Shown piece after piece: positions 25,316 to 32,971 of a stretch of 64,000 bases of DNA. The notes beneath the pieces were generated by a model, which ran no database searches, was not told the DNA's origin, and was given only the letters and a program-made list of their open reading frames with translations. Made by a program: the position numbers and the translations under genes. How positions within the stretch are numbered: position 1 is the first letter of the stretch; every line of letters starts with the position of its first letter. Source of the stretch: Bacteroidales bacterium UBA7258 (GTDB lineage Bacteria; Bacteroidota; Bacteroidia; Bacteroidales; UBA932); the NCBI GenBank assembly GCA_002472565.1, contig DKSK01000027.1:13845-77844 (forward strand). The letters run 5' to 3'.

Positions 25316-26245
25316 ATGGTTACTGAGATCTTGAACAAGTGGATTTTTCTCGTGAACACGATTTCGTCGGCCAGCCCCGAGGGCATCGACTTTCCCAGCC
25401 TGGACGCGAAATGGGAGTCCAGGTTCGGCTGCCGTCTTCCCAAGAGGTCCTTCTACAATATGAGGGACAGCATCGCCGAAATCACCGGGATAGAGATAAG
25501 ATGCAACCGCAGCACCAATCTCTTCTTCATTTCTCCGGAAGACCTTGACTCGAGGGGCAAGGCGGCATGGATGATAAACGCCTTCTCCATAGGCCAGCTC
25601 CAGGAACTCAAGAAAGGCAGCCTAAGCGGAAGAATCGTCGTTGCCGAGGTGCCTTCCGGCCAGACCTGGCTTATGACGATTGTCCGGGCCATGGAAGAGA
25701 ATCGGAAAATCTGCTTCACCTATAAGAAATACGGGTCAGCGGAAGCCGAGACAAGGCATCTCAAGCCTTACGGGGTCATGGAGGACAAGAGAAGATGGTA
25801 CGTGGTCGGCTATTCAGAAGAAAGGCAGGAGATAAGGACATATTCGCTGGATAGGATCATGAGTCTGGAAATCATGGACTCGAATTTCAAGATGCCTGCC
25901 GGCTTCTCGCTTGAGGAGAAGATGGCCTCCACCTACGGGGCGTATTTTCCTCCCAAGCAAGGGAAGCCTGAAACCATAATCTTCCGTTGCACCGACAAAG
26001 AGGGCATGTACCTGAGAGACTTGCCTTTCCCGAGGCAGAAGATCCTAGATGGCGACAGCCGGGGAACGGCCGAAATGCCCGTAGTCGTCCAGGTCAAGGT
26101 CTATCCTTCATATGACTTCTATCAGGCCCTTATGGCCTTGGGCTCCCAAATAGAGGTGCTCTCCCCTGAGAGAGTGCGTTCCGACCTGGCGTCGAAGCTG
26201 GCCGATGCCACAAAACTATATGAAAACCAAAACACAGATATATAA
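25316..26245 (+). CDS. WYL domain transcriptional regulator
   Basis: 309 residues. An N-terminal helix-turn-helix-like part (residues ~1-110) is followed by a WYL domain with ENRKICFTYKKYGS, HLKPYGVMEDKRRWYVVGYS (the W-Y-V variant of WYL) and TYSLDRIMSLEI, then a C-terminal WCX extension. WYL domains bind nucleic acid or other ligands and often regulate DNA-damage or defence genes. Here it follows recG by three bases and shares one base (TAATG) with the S9 peptidase start. Confidence 0.9.
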   Translation: MVTEILNKWIFLVNTISSASPEGIDFPSLDAKWESRFGCRLPKRSFYNMRDSIAEITGIEIRCNRSTNLFFISPEDLDSRGKAAWMINAFSIGQLQELKKGSLSGRIVVAEVPSGQTWLMTIVRAMEENRKICFTYKKYGSAEAETRHLKPYGVMEDKRRWYVVGYSEERQEIRTYSLDRIMSLEIMDSNFKMPAGFSLEEKMASTYGAYFPPKQGKPETIIFRCTDKEGMYLRDLPFPRQKILDGDSRGTAEMPVVVQVKVYPSYDFYQALMALGSQIEVLSPERVRSDLASKLADATKLYENQNTDI

Positions 26246-28437
26246 TGAAAATCCATTATTTTGCCATGGCCATGGCCGTGGCGCTTTCGACAATGAGCTG
26301 TAGCCAAAAAGAGGCCGGGCCGGCCTACATCGGCCCTTCAGAAATCAAAATTGAGGACGGCCTGATGAGCCCTGAGGCGCTTCTAAGCCTGGGACGTCTG
26401 TCAGACCCTGTCCTTTCCCCTGACGGGAAAAGCATCCTCTACGGAGTTTCCTACACGTCCATCGAAGAGAACCGGACCTGCAGAAATCTCTTCCTCATTG
26501 GGACTGACGGTTCCGGAAAGGTACAACTTACCAAAGAGGGCAGAAGCATCTCCAACGCGAGATTCTCCCCCGACGGAAAATACATCTTCTACGTCCAGGG
26601 CGGCCAGATCTGGAAGGCTCCCTTCAATGGAAAGAGCCTCGGGAAACCTCAGCAGGTGACAGAGATAAAGGCCGGAGTGAGTGAATTCAGGCTGAGTCCG
26701 GACGGGAAATGGCTTCTCTACTCTTCCACGGTACCAGGCGCGGTCAAGACTCCTAAGGATTCCGACCCTAAGCTCGACAAAGCCCAGGCCTACGTAGTTG
26801 ACGACCTGATGTACCGCCATTGGGACCATTGGACAACCGAGCGCCCGCAGGTCTTCCTCTCCCCTCTCGAGGGAGGAATGATTAAGGATTCCGTTTCCGC
26901 CATGATCAACATCCTCGGCGAGGGAGCCGGAAAATACGAGCTCCCTTTGGAGCCTTCAAGCGGCATGGAACAGCTGAACTGGAGTCCTGACGGGAAATAT
27001 GTCGCCTACTCCTGCAAGAAGGTTTCTTCCGGGAAGGAATACGCCTTCTCCACTGACACAGAAATCTATTTCTACAACGTCGCTACGGGAGCCACCACCA
27101 TGATTCCTATGGGCGGGGGCTATGACACCGACCCTATTTTCAGTCCTGACGGCTCGAAAATCGCGTGGATCAGCATGGCCCGCAATGGTTATGAGGCCGA
27201 CAAGACGCGGCTGTTCGTGGCGGATTTTGTTGACGGCGCTGTTTCCGGAATCAGGGAGCTGACCTCCGCCTTCAAGTACAACGCGACCAATCCGGTGTGG
27301 AGCGCCGACTCCAAGAGTCTCTATTTCTGCGCCCTTACAGAAGGTCTGGGAGCGCTCTATAAGGTTCCGGCGGACACGTCGGCCCAGCCGGCGAGACTTA
27401 CCCCGGAAGACGCATGGTATGACTTCGGCGGAATCTTCGGCTTCTCCGGAGACCTTCTGCTCGCATCCTACGCCTCCATGGAATTCCCTACCGAACTCGT
27501 GGCTGTCAACGAAAAAGACGGTGGCTTCACCCAGCTCTCCCATGAAAATGACCACATCCTCAGCCAGCTCAAGCCTTACAAGACCGAAGCGAAATGGCTC
27601 GAGACCGTGGACGGCAAGGAGATGCTGACATGGATTCTTTATCCGCCTCAGTTCGACTCGACCAAGGTCTACCCTGCCATCGAAATCTTCCTGGGCGGGC
27701 CTCAGGGTACGCTGAGCCAGGAGTGGAGCTACCGCTGGAACTACCGCCTCATGTGCAACCAAGGCTACATTGTGGTGCTCCCTAACAGGCGCGGCACTAC
27801 CGCCTTCGGTCAGGACTGGTGCGAGGAGATTTCCGGCGACTACATCGGCCTCAACATGCAGGACTACCTCACCGCCGGAAAATATATTAAATCAAAGCCT
27901 TACGTCGGCAAGCTCGCCGGCTGCGGAGCCTCTTACGGCGGATACAGCGTCTACTATATGGCCGGAATCCACGGCGACACCTATGACTGCTTCATCGCCC
28001 ACGCCGGCATCTTCGACGAGAAGTACATGTACGGCGAGACCGAGGAGCTCTGGTTCCCGAACTGGGACAACGGAGGTCTCACGGAGTATGCCTATACTCC
28101 TGGCGAGGTGGGGCCTCACGGCGACGGAAAGACCTTCGGCGGAATGCAGCAGGCAGGTTCTCCATGGAGCGATGCGCCAAAAGCCCGCAGGCACTACGCC
28201 AATTCTCCTGACATGAACGTCACCAAATGGCACACCCCTATTCTCTGCATCCATGGCATGATGGACTTCCGCATTCCTTATGACCAGGGCATGGAGGCAT
28301 TCAACGCCGCCCAGATGATGGGTGTTCCTTCGAAGCTGGTAGTCTTCCCGGAAGAAAACCACTGGATAATCCAGCCGCAGAACGCGCTCTTCTGGCACCG
28401 CACCTATTTCGACTGGCTTGACCGCTGGTGCAAGTAG
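26245..28437 (+). CDS. S9 family (DPP-type) serine peptidase, lipoprotein
   Basis: 730 residues with a lipoprotein signal ending in STMSC (Cys19). The first ~450 residues form a beta-propeller of WD40/PD40-like blades (LSPDGKSILYG, FSPDGKYIFYV, WSPDGKYVAYS, FSPDGSKIAWI). The catalytic alpha/beta hydrolase domain follows, with nucleophile in GASYGGYS, Asp in HGMMDFRIPY and His in EENHWI. It should cut short peptides in the periplasm, like the dipeptidyl or acylaminoacyl peptidases used by Bacteroidota. It overlaps the WYL stop by one base. Confidence 0.95.
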   Translation: MKIHYFAMAMAVALSTMSCSQKEAGPAYIGPSEIKIEDGLMSPEALLSLGRLSDPVLSPDGKSILYGVSYTSIEENRTCRNLFLIGTDGSGKVQLTKEGRSISNARFSPDGKYIFYVQGGQIWKAPFNGKSLGKPQQVTEIKAGVSEFRLSPDGKWLLYSSTVPGAVKTPKDSDPKLDKAQAYVVDDLMYRHWDHWTTERPQVFLSPLEGGMIKDSVSAMINILGEGAGKYELPLEPSSGMEQLNWSPDGKYVAYSCKKVSSGKEYAFSTDTEIYFYNVATGATTMIPMGGGYDTDPIFSPDGSKIAWISMARNGYEADKTRLFVADFVDGAVSGIRELTSAFKYNATNPVWSADSKSLYFCALTEGLGALYKVPADTSAQPARLTPEDAWYDFGGIFGFSGDLLLASYASMEFPTELVAVNEKDGGFTQLSHENDHILSQLKPYKTEAKWLETVDGKEMLTWILYPPQFDSTKVYPAIEIFLGGPQGTLSQEWSYRWNYRLMCNQGYIVVLPNRRGTTAFGQDWCEEISGDYIGLNMQDYLTAGKYIKSKPYVGKLAGCGASYGGYSVYYMAGIHGDTYDCFIAHAGIFDEKYMYGETEELWFPNWDNGGLTEYAYTPGEVGPHGDGKTFGGMQQAGSPWSDAPKARRHYANSPDMNVTKWHTPILCIHGMMDFRIPYDQGMEAFNAAQMMGVPSKLVVFPEENHWIIQPQNALFWHRTYFDWLDRWCK

Positions 28438-28440
28438 CCT

Positions 28441-29139
28441 ATGGGGCAGATCTTAAATTCACGAATCATCCGCCATGCCGAAATCTCCGACATGGCGGAG
28501 ATTTTATCCGTCTTTGACGCCGCGCGCAGAATCATGCGTGCCTCAGGGAATCTGCACCAGTGGAGCGAGGGCTACCCTTCCTCCGAAGCCGTCCTCAGCG
28601 ACATCGCCCGCGGCGGCGCCTACCTTGTCTGCCCGTCGGGTGGCGGTATTTCGCCAGCCGATTCTGCCCCGCGGTCGGGTGGCGGTATTTCGCCAGCCGA
28701 TTCTGCCCCGCGGTCGGGTGGCGGTATCTCACCAGCCGATTCTGCCCCGCGGTCGGGTGGCGGTATTTCGCCAGCCGATCACAGGCAGGTCGAAGCCTAC
28801 TTCGCCATGCTCCCCTCCCCGGAACCGACCTACGACAAAATCTACGACGGCGCCTGGCTCGACGACAGCCTCCCCTACCATGTCATCCACCGCATTGCAA
28901 GCTACCCAGACAGCCACGGCATATTCAGAGACATAATCCGCTTCGCCTCAGCCATGGATTCCAATCTCCGCATCGACACACATGCCGACAACCACATCAT
29001 GCAACATCTTATCATGGAATACGGCTTCTCCTACTGTGGGGTGATTTACCTGGCGGACGGCTCCCCCCGCCTCGCCTACCAGCGCCTCAGCTCCGGCGGG
29101 CAGACAACCATCGGGCAGGCCTCCGCCCGGAAAGGGTGA
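28441..29139 (+). CDS. GNAT acetyltransferase with in-frame palindromic repeat insertion
   Basis: 232 residues. The start (RIIRHAEISDMAEILSVFDAAR) and residues 114-221 (VEAYFAML, SLPYHVIHRIASYPDSHGIF, NLRIDTHADNHIMQHL, YGFSYCGVIYL) form a GNAT fold of about 184 residues. Codons 66-113 are a foreign block: four 13-residue repeats of SGGGISPADSAPR, encoded by palindromic array D. The block sits between strands YLVC and VEAYFAM, where GNAT proteins have a beta-hairpin turn, so the fold may survive. The frame stays open throughout. The gene is three bases after the S9 peptidase. Acetyl acceptor unknown. Confidence 0.82.
   Translation: MGQILNSRIIRHAEISDMAEILSVFDAARRIMRASGNLHQWSEGYPSSEAVLSDIARGGAYLVCPSGGGISPADSAPRSGGGISPADSAPRSGGGISPADSAPRSGGGISPADHRQVEAYFAMLPSPEPTYDKIYDGAWLDDSLPYHVIHRIASYPDSHGIFRDIIRFASAMDSNLRIDTHADNHIMQHLIMEYGFSYCGVIYLADGSPRLAYQRLSSGGQTTIGQASARKG
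28636..28778. repeat. Palindromic repeat array D inside the GNAT gene (4 units, 39-base period)
   Basis: Units at 28636-28661, 28675-28700, 28714-28739 and 28753-28778 in the same orientation as array C. All three spacers are TTCTGCCCCGCGG. Unit 3 differs at two bases, both third-codon changes that keep Ile and Ser in the acetyltransferase frame. The block starts exactly at a codon boundary and, with one following base, is 144 bases long. Confidence 0.95.
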
Positions 29140-29206
29140 AAGCCGCCCGTACGTCTCTTCATCGCCGGCCCGCCGGCCGCGACTACGCAGATTTCCGTGT
29201 TTTTCT

Positions 29207-29236
29207 TGTAACAAAAGCAGGAGGTCTGCGTTATTA
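29207..29236 (+). promoter_or_regulatory. Candidate ECF-type promoter of the sigma factor gene
   Basis: GTAAC (29208-29212), 16 bases, then CGTT (29229-29232) 24 bases before the ATG at 29256. This -35/-10 spacing is the classic form of autoregulated ECF promoters (AAC N16 CGT). A similar ACAAC-N16-CATT stands before the head-GIN gene at 30282-30306. Confidence 0.4.
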
Positions 29237-29255
29237 TTAGTGAAAGCAAGATAAA

Positions 29256-29795
29256 ATGACCAGAAAGGAACAACTCGATTTCTACAACGCGCACTCCAGG
29301 CGGCTCTACAACATCAGCCTGAGGATAGTCCGCGACAGCGGGCTCGCCGAAGAAATCATGCAGGATACCATCCTGAAGTTCCTTACCGGCAAGATCCGGA
29401 TTCTGGGAGAAGTCCAGTCGGCCGCCTGGCTCAACAAGACCTGCATCCGAAGCTCCATCGACGCTCTGCGCCGGAAAATCAGGGAAAGAGCCTTTCTCTC
29501 TGAAGCCAAGGCCGAAGCGAAGGAGGAAGAAGCCAAGACAGAAGCGGAGGAGGAAATAGACACGACAGGCGGTGAAGCCGACCTCACGGATGTCAAAATC
29601 TCCGAAGTCATGGCTGCAATGTCAAGACTCGATGAGCCTTACAGACTGATACTCAACCTGATACTCGTCGAGGGTCTAGACTACCATGAGGTCTCCGTAC
29701 TAACCGGCTTGAAGGAAGGCACGATAAGGACCCGCTACTCAAGAGGCCGTTCGATGCTGCTTGAATTGTTAGGAAAAAAGAAGAAAAATGGATAA
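29256..29795 (+). CDS. ECF RNA polymerase sigma factor
   Basis: 179 residues. Sigma region 2 (LYNISLRIVRDSGLAEEIMQDTILKFL) and region 4 (LDEPYRLILNLILVEGLDYHEVSVLTGLKEGTIRTRYSRGRSML) are joined by an unusually acidic, Glu/Lys-rich linker (~residues 78-112). Such factors direct stress or envelope regulons. The gene overlaps the next by eight bases, and that product has one membrane segment, as expected for its anti-sigma partner. Confidence 0.92.
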   Translation: MTRKEQLDFYNAHSRRLYNISLRIVRDSGLAEEIMQDTILKFLTGKIRILGEVQSAAWLNKTCIRSSIDALRRKIRERAFLSEAKAEAKEEEAKTEAEEEIDTTGGEADLTDVKISEVMAAMSRLDEPYRLILNLILVEGLDYHEVSVLTGLKEGTIRTRYSRGRSMLLELLGKKKKNG

Positions 29796-30264
29796 GCTGA
29801 AACAATATTTTGACGACCACAGAGGCGAAATAGCCCAAGCTGAAGTGCCTGAGGGTGATGAAGTCAGATTCATGGCGAAACTCTCCGCCGAAAGAAAAAT
29901 CCGGACCTGGATCGTTTCTGCCGCGGCGTGCGCCGCGGCTCTCTCCCTCGGGCTTTGGCTGAGCGGGACCCTAGGTTCTGGACTCCGCAATGTTTCCGGA
30001 ACTGAACTCCTCGCCAAGGCTGGCGACGATCCTGAAGCTATCGCCATGGTCTTCAAAGAAAAATCCGAAGCCATGTGCAGGAAAATCAGCGCCAAGTCTC
30101 ACGGAAAGGAAATCGACAACAATGTCAGGAGTCTCTCTGAGGAGGCGGTGCCAATGCTCGATCAGCTTCCGGATGAGCTAAGCGACTCCGAAAAAGCCAC
30201 CATCCTCAGAAGCTACTATGGAAGCCTCCTGGACGGCCTCATGGATCTGGAAAAAACCAATTGA
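29788..30264 (+). CDS. Putative anti-sigma factor (single-pass membrane protein)
   Basis: 158 residues, no family I can name. A short acidic cytoplasmic segment (~1-36, MDKLKQYFDDHRGEIAQAEV) precedes one membrane helix (about 41-62, WIVSAAACAAALSLGLWLSG) and a helical extracytoplasmic domain of ~95 residues. The eight-base overlap with the sigma gene and the topology support an anti-sigma role, but the cytoplasmic part is short and lacks a visible zinc motif. The ATG is inside the sigma gene's last codons. Confidence 0.6.
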   Translation: MDKLKQYFDDHRGEIAQAEVPEGDEVRFMAKLSAERKIRTWIVSAAACAAALSLGLWLSGTLGSGLRNVSGTELLAKAGDDPEAIAMVFKEKSEAMCRKISAKSHGKEIDNNVRSLSEEAVPMLDQLPDELSDSEKATILRSYYGSLLDGLMDLEKTN

Positions 30265-30339
30265 CGGACCAATAGATTGGGACAACAAGCACTTGGATAA
30301 AGCATTGAATCTGCAACAATCAACTAAATTTATAGCATC

Positions 30340-31383
30340 ATGAAAAAGACAATGTTTAATTTCATGCTGGCTCTTCTGCCGGCAATGGTCTTCGTCACAA
30401 GCCCTGCTATGGCAGGAGATTCAAAGGACCTGGTCAATGGATATTCCGAGAATCCTTCAGTCGCTGCGTACTCAGCGACCCCTGTGGCTTCTGGGAGCGG
30501 ATCAAGCCTGATAACGAAAAACGTAACGGGTAATTTCTCCTCGCTGAATATCTCCAGCAATTTCGTCGTGACGCTCAATCTCGGCAGTTCGAACAACAAT
30601 TCACATGCAGCGGTAAGCGTGCCTGAAGAACTCGAGAGGATAGTGGACGCCCGTGTTGTCAACGGTGTTCTGAGGCTTGGGGTCAAGCCTGACAACGAAT
30701 CGCAGAAGATATACAGGAAATATGCGAATTCTCACAAAGACTTCTGTTTTTCAGCTACCATAAACATGAAACGAGTTGAGTCTATGGATATTTCCGGTGC
30801 TGCGGTCATCAATGCCAAAGGAGAGTCCAATAATGCAGGAGGCGCTTTCTCGGCTAACTTCTCCGGCGCATCCAGCGTCAGCGGCCTGAAAATCACGGCA
30901 GACAAAATCAAGGCTATAATCAGCGGAGCCAGCTCAATAGATCTTAACGCGGTCAGCACTAACACGGACCTGAATATTTCGGGAGCCGCTTCCTTCAGCG
31001 CTGACCTCAAAGCTAGCGAAGACATCAATCTCGAGATTTCCGGAGCCGTGAAGACCAACATCAAGGCCGCCTGCAAGGAATTGGATGTCGAGGCCAGCGG
31101 GGCTTCTATAGTCAACGCTACAGGAACAGCCGAAGAACTCGATTTGGAAGCTTCTGGAGCCGCAAAAGCGGATTTCAGCGGATTCCAGGCAATGGATTGC
31201 AGCACCGAGGTCAGTGGCGGCAGTTGGGTGAGCGTCAATGTCACGGGAGGAAAGACAGACGGCAGAGGCATATTCAAGATGTCTGCTACCGGAGCAGGTT
31301 CAATCAGGTACAGAGCCGGGGAAAAGGTCACCGTTGAAGTCGGAGAAGTCAGCACAGGCGCCTCCGTCAAGAAGATCAAATAA
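30340..31383 (+). CDS. Head-GIN (DUF2807) domain secreted protein
   Basis: 347 residues with a signal peptide (residues 1-25, ending PAMAG). From residue ~55 the protein is a DUF2807 beta-helix with repeated short strands built on the pattern SGAxxxxA: ISGAAVINAKGES, FSGASSVSGLKIT, ISGASSIDLNAV, ISGAASFSADLK, ASGASIVNATG, ASGAAKADFSG. The repeats are near 20-25 residues. Function is unknown; the family is common at Bacteroidota cell surfaces and often follows an ECF sigma/anti-sigma pair, as it does here. A terminator at 31451-31499 follows. Confidence 0.9.
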   Translation: MKKTMFNFMLALLPAMVFVTSPAMAGDSKDLVNGYSENPSVAAYSATPVASGSGSSLITKNVTGNFSSLNISSNFVVTLNLGSSNNNSHAAVSVPEELERIVDARVVNGVLRLGVKPDNESQKIYRKYANSHKDFCFSATINMKRVESMDISGAAVINAKGESNNAGGAFSANFSGASSVSGLKITADKIKAIISGASSIDLNAVSTNTDLNISGAASFSADLKASEDINLEISGAVKTNIKAACKELDVEASGASIVNATGTAEELDLEASGAAKADFSGFQAMDCSTEVSGGSWVSVNVTGGKTDGRGIFKMSATGAGSIRYRAGEKVTVEVGEVSTGASVKKIK

Positions 31384-31450
31384 GATTGGGAATGAGGCAA
31401 TCGCCATCTCGGCGGGACCCGGACGATCCCTCGGGGCGGAGGCTCTAGCG

Positions 31451-31499
31451 AAAAACAATTCGCAGACTGCTGGTCAGCGGCAGTCTGCGAATTGTTTTT
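31451..31499. terminator. Bidirectional terminator between head-GIN gene and tRNA-Arg
   Basis: A perfect 20-base inverted repeat (AAAAACAATTCGCAGACTGC and its complement) with a nine-base loop and T runs on both strands. It ends the plus-strand gene and any transcript coming from the minus-strand tRNA. Confidence 0.9.
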
Positions 31500-31502
31500 T
31501 TG

Positions 31503-31574
31503 TACCCCCGCACGGATTCGAACCGTGACCGTCGGAACCGGAATCCGAAATTCTATCCATTAGACTACGGGGGC
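31503..31574 (-). tRNA. tRNA-Arg (anticodon CCG)
   Basis: The minus strand folds as a cloverleaf: acceptor GCCCCCG with CGGGGGT (closing G-U), anticodon stem TCGGA/TCCGA around loop TTCCGGT, T arm CACGG-TTCGAAT-CCGTG. The anticodon CCG reads the arginine codon CGG. The CCA end is not encoded. The gene is about 72 bases. Confidence 0.93.
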
Positions 31575-31615
31575 GATTCAGACCTCAAAATTAGCAATAA
31601 AATCTGAAATACCAA

Positions 31616-31915
31616 TCGAGACGACTTCCGAGCCTGTGGGTACCTGTGTGGATCAGTGTCTTTCCCTGCGCAGAGAAAGGGCCACTGAGGGCGCTGTGGT
31701 TCTGGCAGTTTGGGTATAAAAGCCGGGAATTAGAGCTCAGAACTGGGCTCGGGGAGAAGGTCAGGATTTTCATGCTCCTTGTTGCACCTTGAGCCCTCGA
31801 CTGTCCAGTCGACATCGGCGTCAGTATATGGCTGGGCCGCATCGATGCGGAAAATATCAGCGCCAGGAATATAGGATGCTATTTTTCCGGCTGCACGCTT
31901 GGTATTGCCGGAGGC
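31616..31915 (-). pseudogene. Decayed flavodoxin
   Basis: On the minus strand the frame from ~31915 to the TAA at 31732-31730 encodes SGNTKRAAGKIAS, then GADIFRIDAAQPYTDADVDW, then SRCNKEHENPDL. This is the FMN-binding loop and following strand of a short-chain flavodoxin (Flavodoxin_4 type: TGNTK..A..IA, GAD.F.I....PYTDAD.DW). The N-terminal strand and start codon are missing. After the stop codon a GKTLI..TH.LGSRL segment looks like a remnant of the later SGKT(I/L)IPF.THGGS part, implying an internal deletion. Several perfect short palindromes here are a by-product of this decayed coding sequence as far as I can tell. Confidence 0.7.
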
Positions 31916-31977
31916 CCGTTTTTTGCTAATTAAGGGACGTAAAACCGATTTTTTTCGTATAAATCCAATAATAATTG

Positions 31978-31985
31978 TAAATTTG
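31978..31985 (+). promoter_or_regulatory. Candidate -7 box for fabD
   Basis: TAAATTTG, 36 bases before the fabD start at 32022. A T-rich TTTTTTCG stands about 21 bases upstream in place of TTTG. Confidence 0.5.
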
Positions 31986-32021
31986 TAAGAGAATCCGCAA
32001 ATGGATTTGTTTCAGACTTTT

Positions 32022-32924
32022 ATGAAGAAAGCTTACGTTTTCCCCGGTCAGGGCAGCCAGTTCCCGGGTATGGCACACGACCTCTATGAGAGCAGTCCAA
32101 AGGCAAAAGAAATGCTTGAGGAGGCTAACGAAATCCTCGGATTCAGAATAACTGACATCATGTTCGACGGCACGCCGGAAGACCTGAAAGCGACAAAGGT
32201 CACCCAGCCTGCCGTTTTCCTGCATTCTGCGGTACTCGCCTCCTGCTATGAGGGCTTCAAGCCGGATATGGTCGCCGGTCATTCTCTCGGTGAGTTTTCG
32301 GCTCTTGCGGCTTGCGGAGCCATGAAGTTCGAAGATGCTCTCAGGCTGGTGGAGATCCGCGCCACGCAGATGCAGAAATGCTGCGAGAAAGTTCCTGGCG
32401 GGATGGCGGCCATCATAGGGCTTCCGAACGATAAGGTAGAGGAGATTGCAGCGAATGCTGGCGGAATCTGCGTCGCGGCGAACTACAATTGCGACGGACA
32501 GGTAGTTATCTCTGGGGAGAACGAGGCGGTTGCAAGGGCTTGCGAGATGGCGAAAGAAGCCGGCGCAAAAAGGGCCCTTCCTCTGGCCGTGGGCGGAGCC
32601 TTCCACTCCCCTCTCATGGAACCTGCCCGCATAGAACTCGGCAAGGCCATAGAGGAGACTGAAATCATGACTCCTCAGTGCCCTATATACCAGAATGTTA
32701 CAGCTATGCCGGAGACTGACCCGGCCCAGATCAAGAAGAACCTTCTTCTCCAGCTCACCTCTCCGGTACGCTGGACTCAGTCTGTGAAGAATATGCTCGC
32801 CGACGGAGCCCTCTATTTCATGGAAATCGGTCCGGGACGTGTTCTCCAGGGCCTTATATCCCGCATTGCGAAGGACAAGGAAGTCACCGTCGAGGGCATC
32901 AGCTCCCTTCCTTCAGCCGAATAA
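32022..32924 (+). CDS. fabD: Malonyl-CoA:ACP transacylase
   Basis: 300 residues from MKKAYVFPGQGSQ at 32022, the standard FabD start; an upstream in-frame ATG at 32001 adds seven residues of no family likeness. Key motifs: GQGSQ loop, catalytic Ser in AGHSLGEFSAL, Arg of EIRATQMQ, catalytic His in GGAFHSPLM. The enzyme loads malonyl groups onto acyl carrier protein for fatty acid synthesis in the cytoplasm. It is followed by the pyruvate oxidoreductase gene after 47 bases. Confidence 0.96.
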   Translation: MKKAYVFPGQGSQFPGMAHDLYESSPKAKEMLEEANEILGFRITDIMFDGTPEDLKATKVTQPAVFLHSAVLASCYEGFKPDMVAGHSLGEFSALAACGAMKFEDALRLVEIRATQMQKCCEKVPGGMAAIIGLPNDKVEEIAANAGGICVAANYNCDGQVVISGENEAVARACEMAKEAGAKRALPLAVGGAFHSPLMEPARIELGKAIEETEIMTPQCPIYQNVTAMPETDPAQIKKNLLLQLTSPVRWTQSVKNMLADGALYFMEIGPGRVLQGLISRIAKDKEVTVEGISSLPSAE

Positions 32925-32971
32925 AGACAGTCATACTGTAAAATATAACTACATAATAAAACCACTTAGTT

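Noticed and set aside
28560..29240. Overlapping frames with repeats GWRYFASR or AVFRQP across the palindromic arrays
   Set aside because: The arrays lack stops in all frames, so repeats create open frames everywhere. Only the acetyltransferase frame has a real domain on both sides.
31616..31925. Structured small RNA between tRNA-Arg and fabD
   Set aside because: Several short palindromes (for example CCGCATCGATGCGG, TCGACTGTCCAGTCGA) first suggested an RNA, but they fall in the decayed flavodoxin reading frame, which explains the sequence better.
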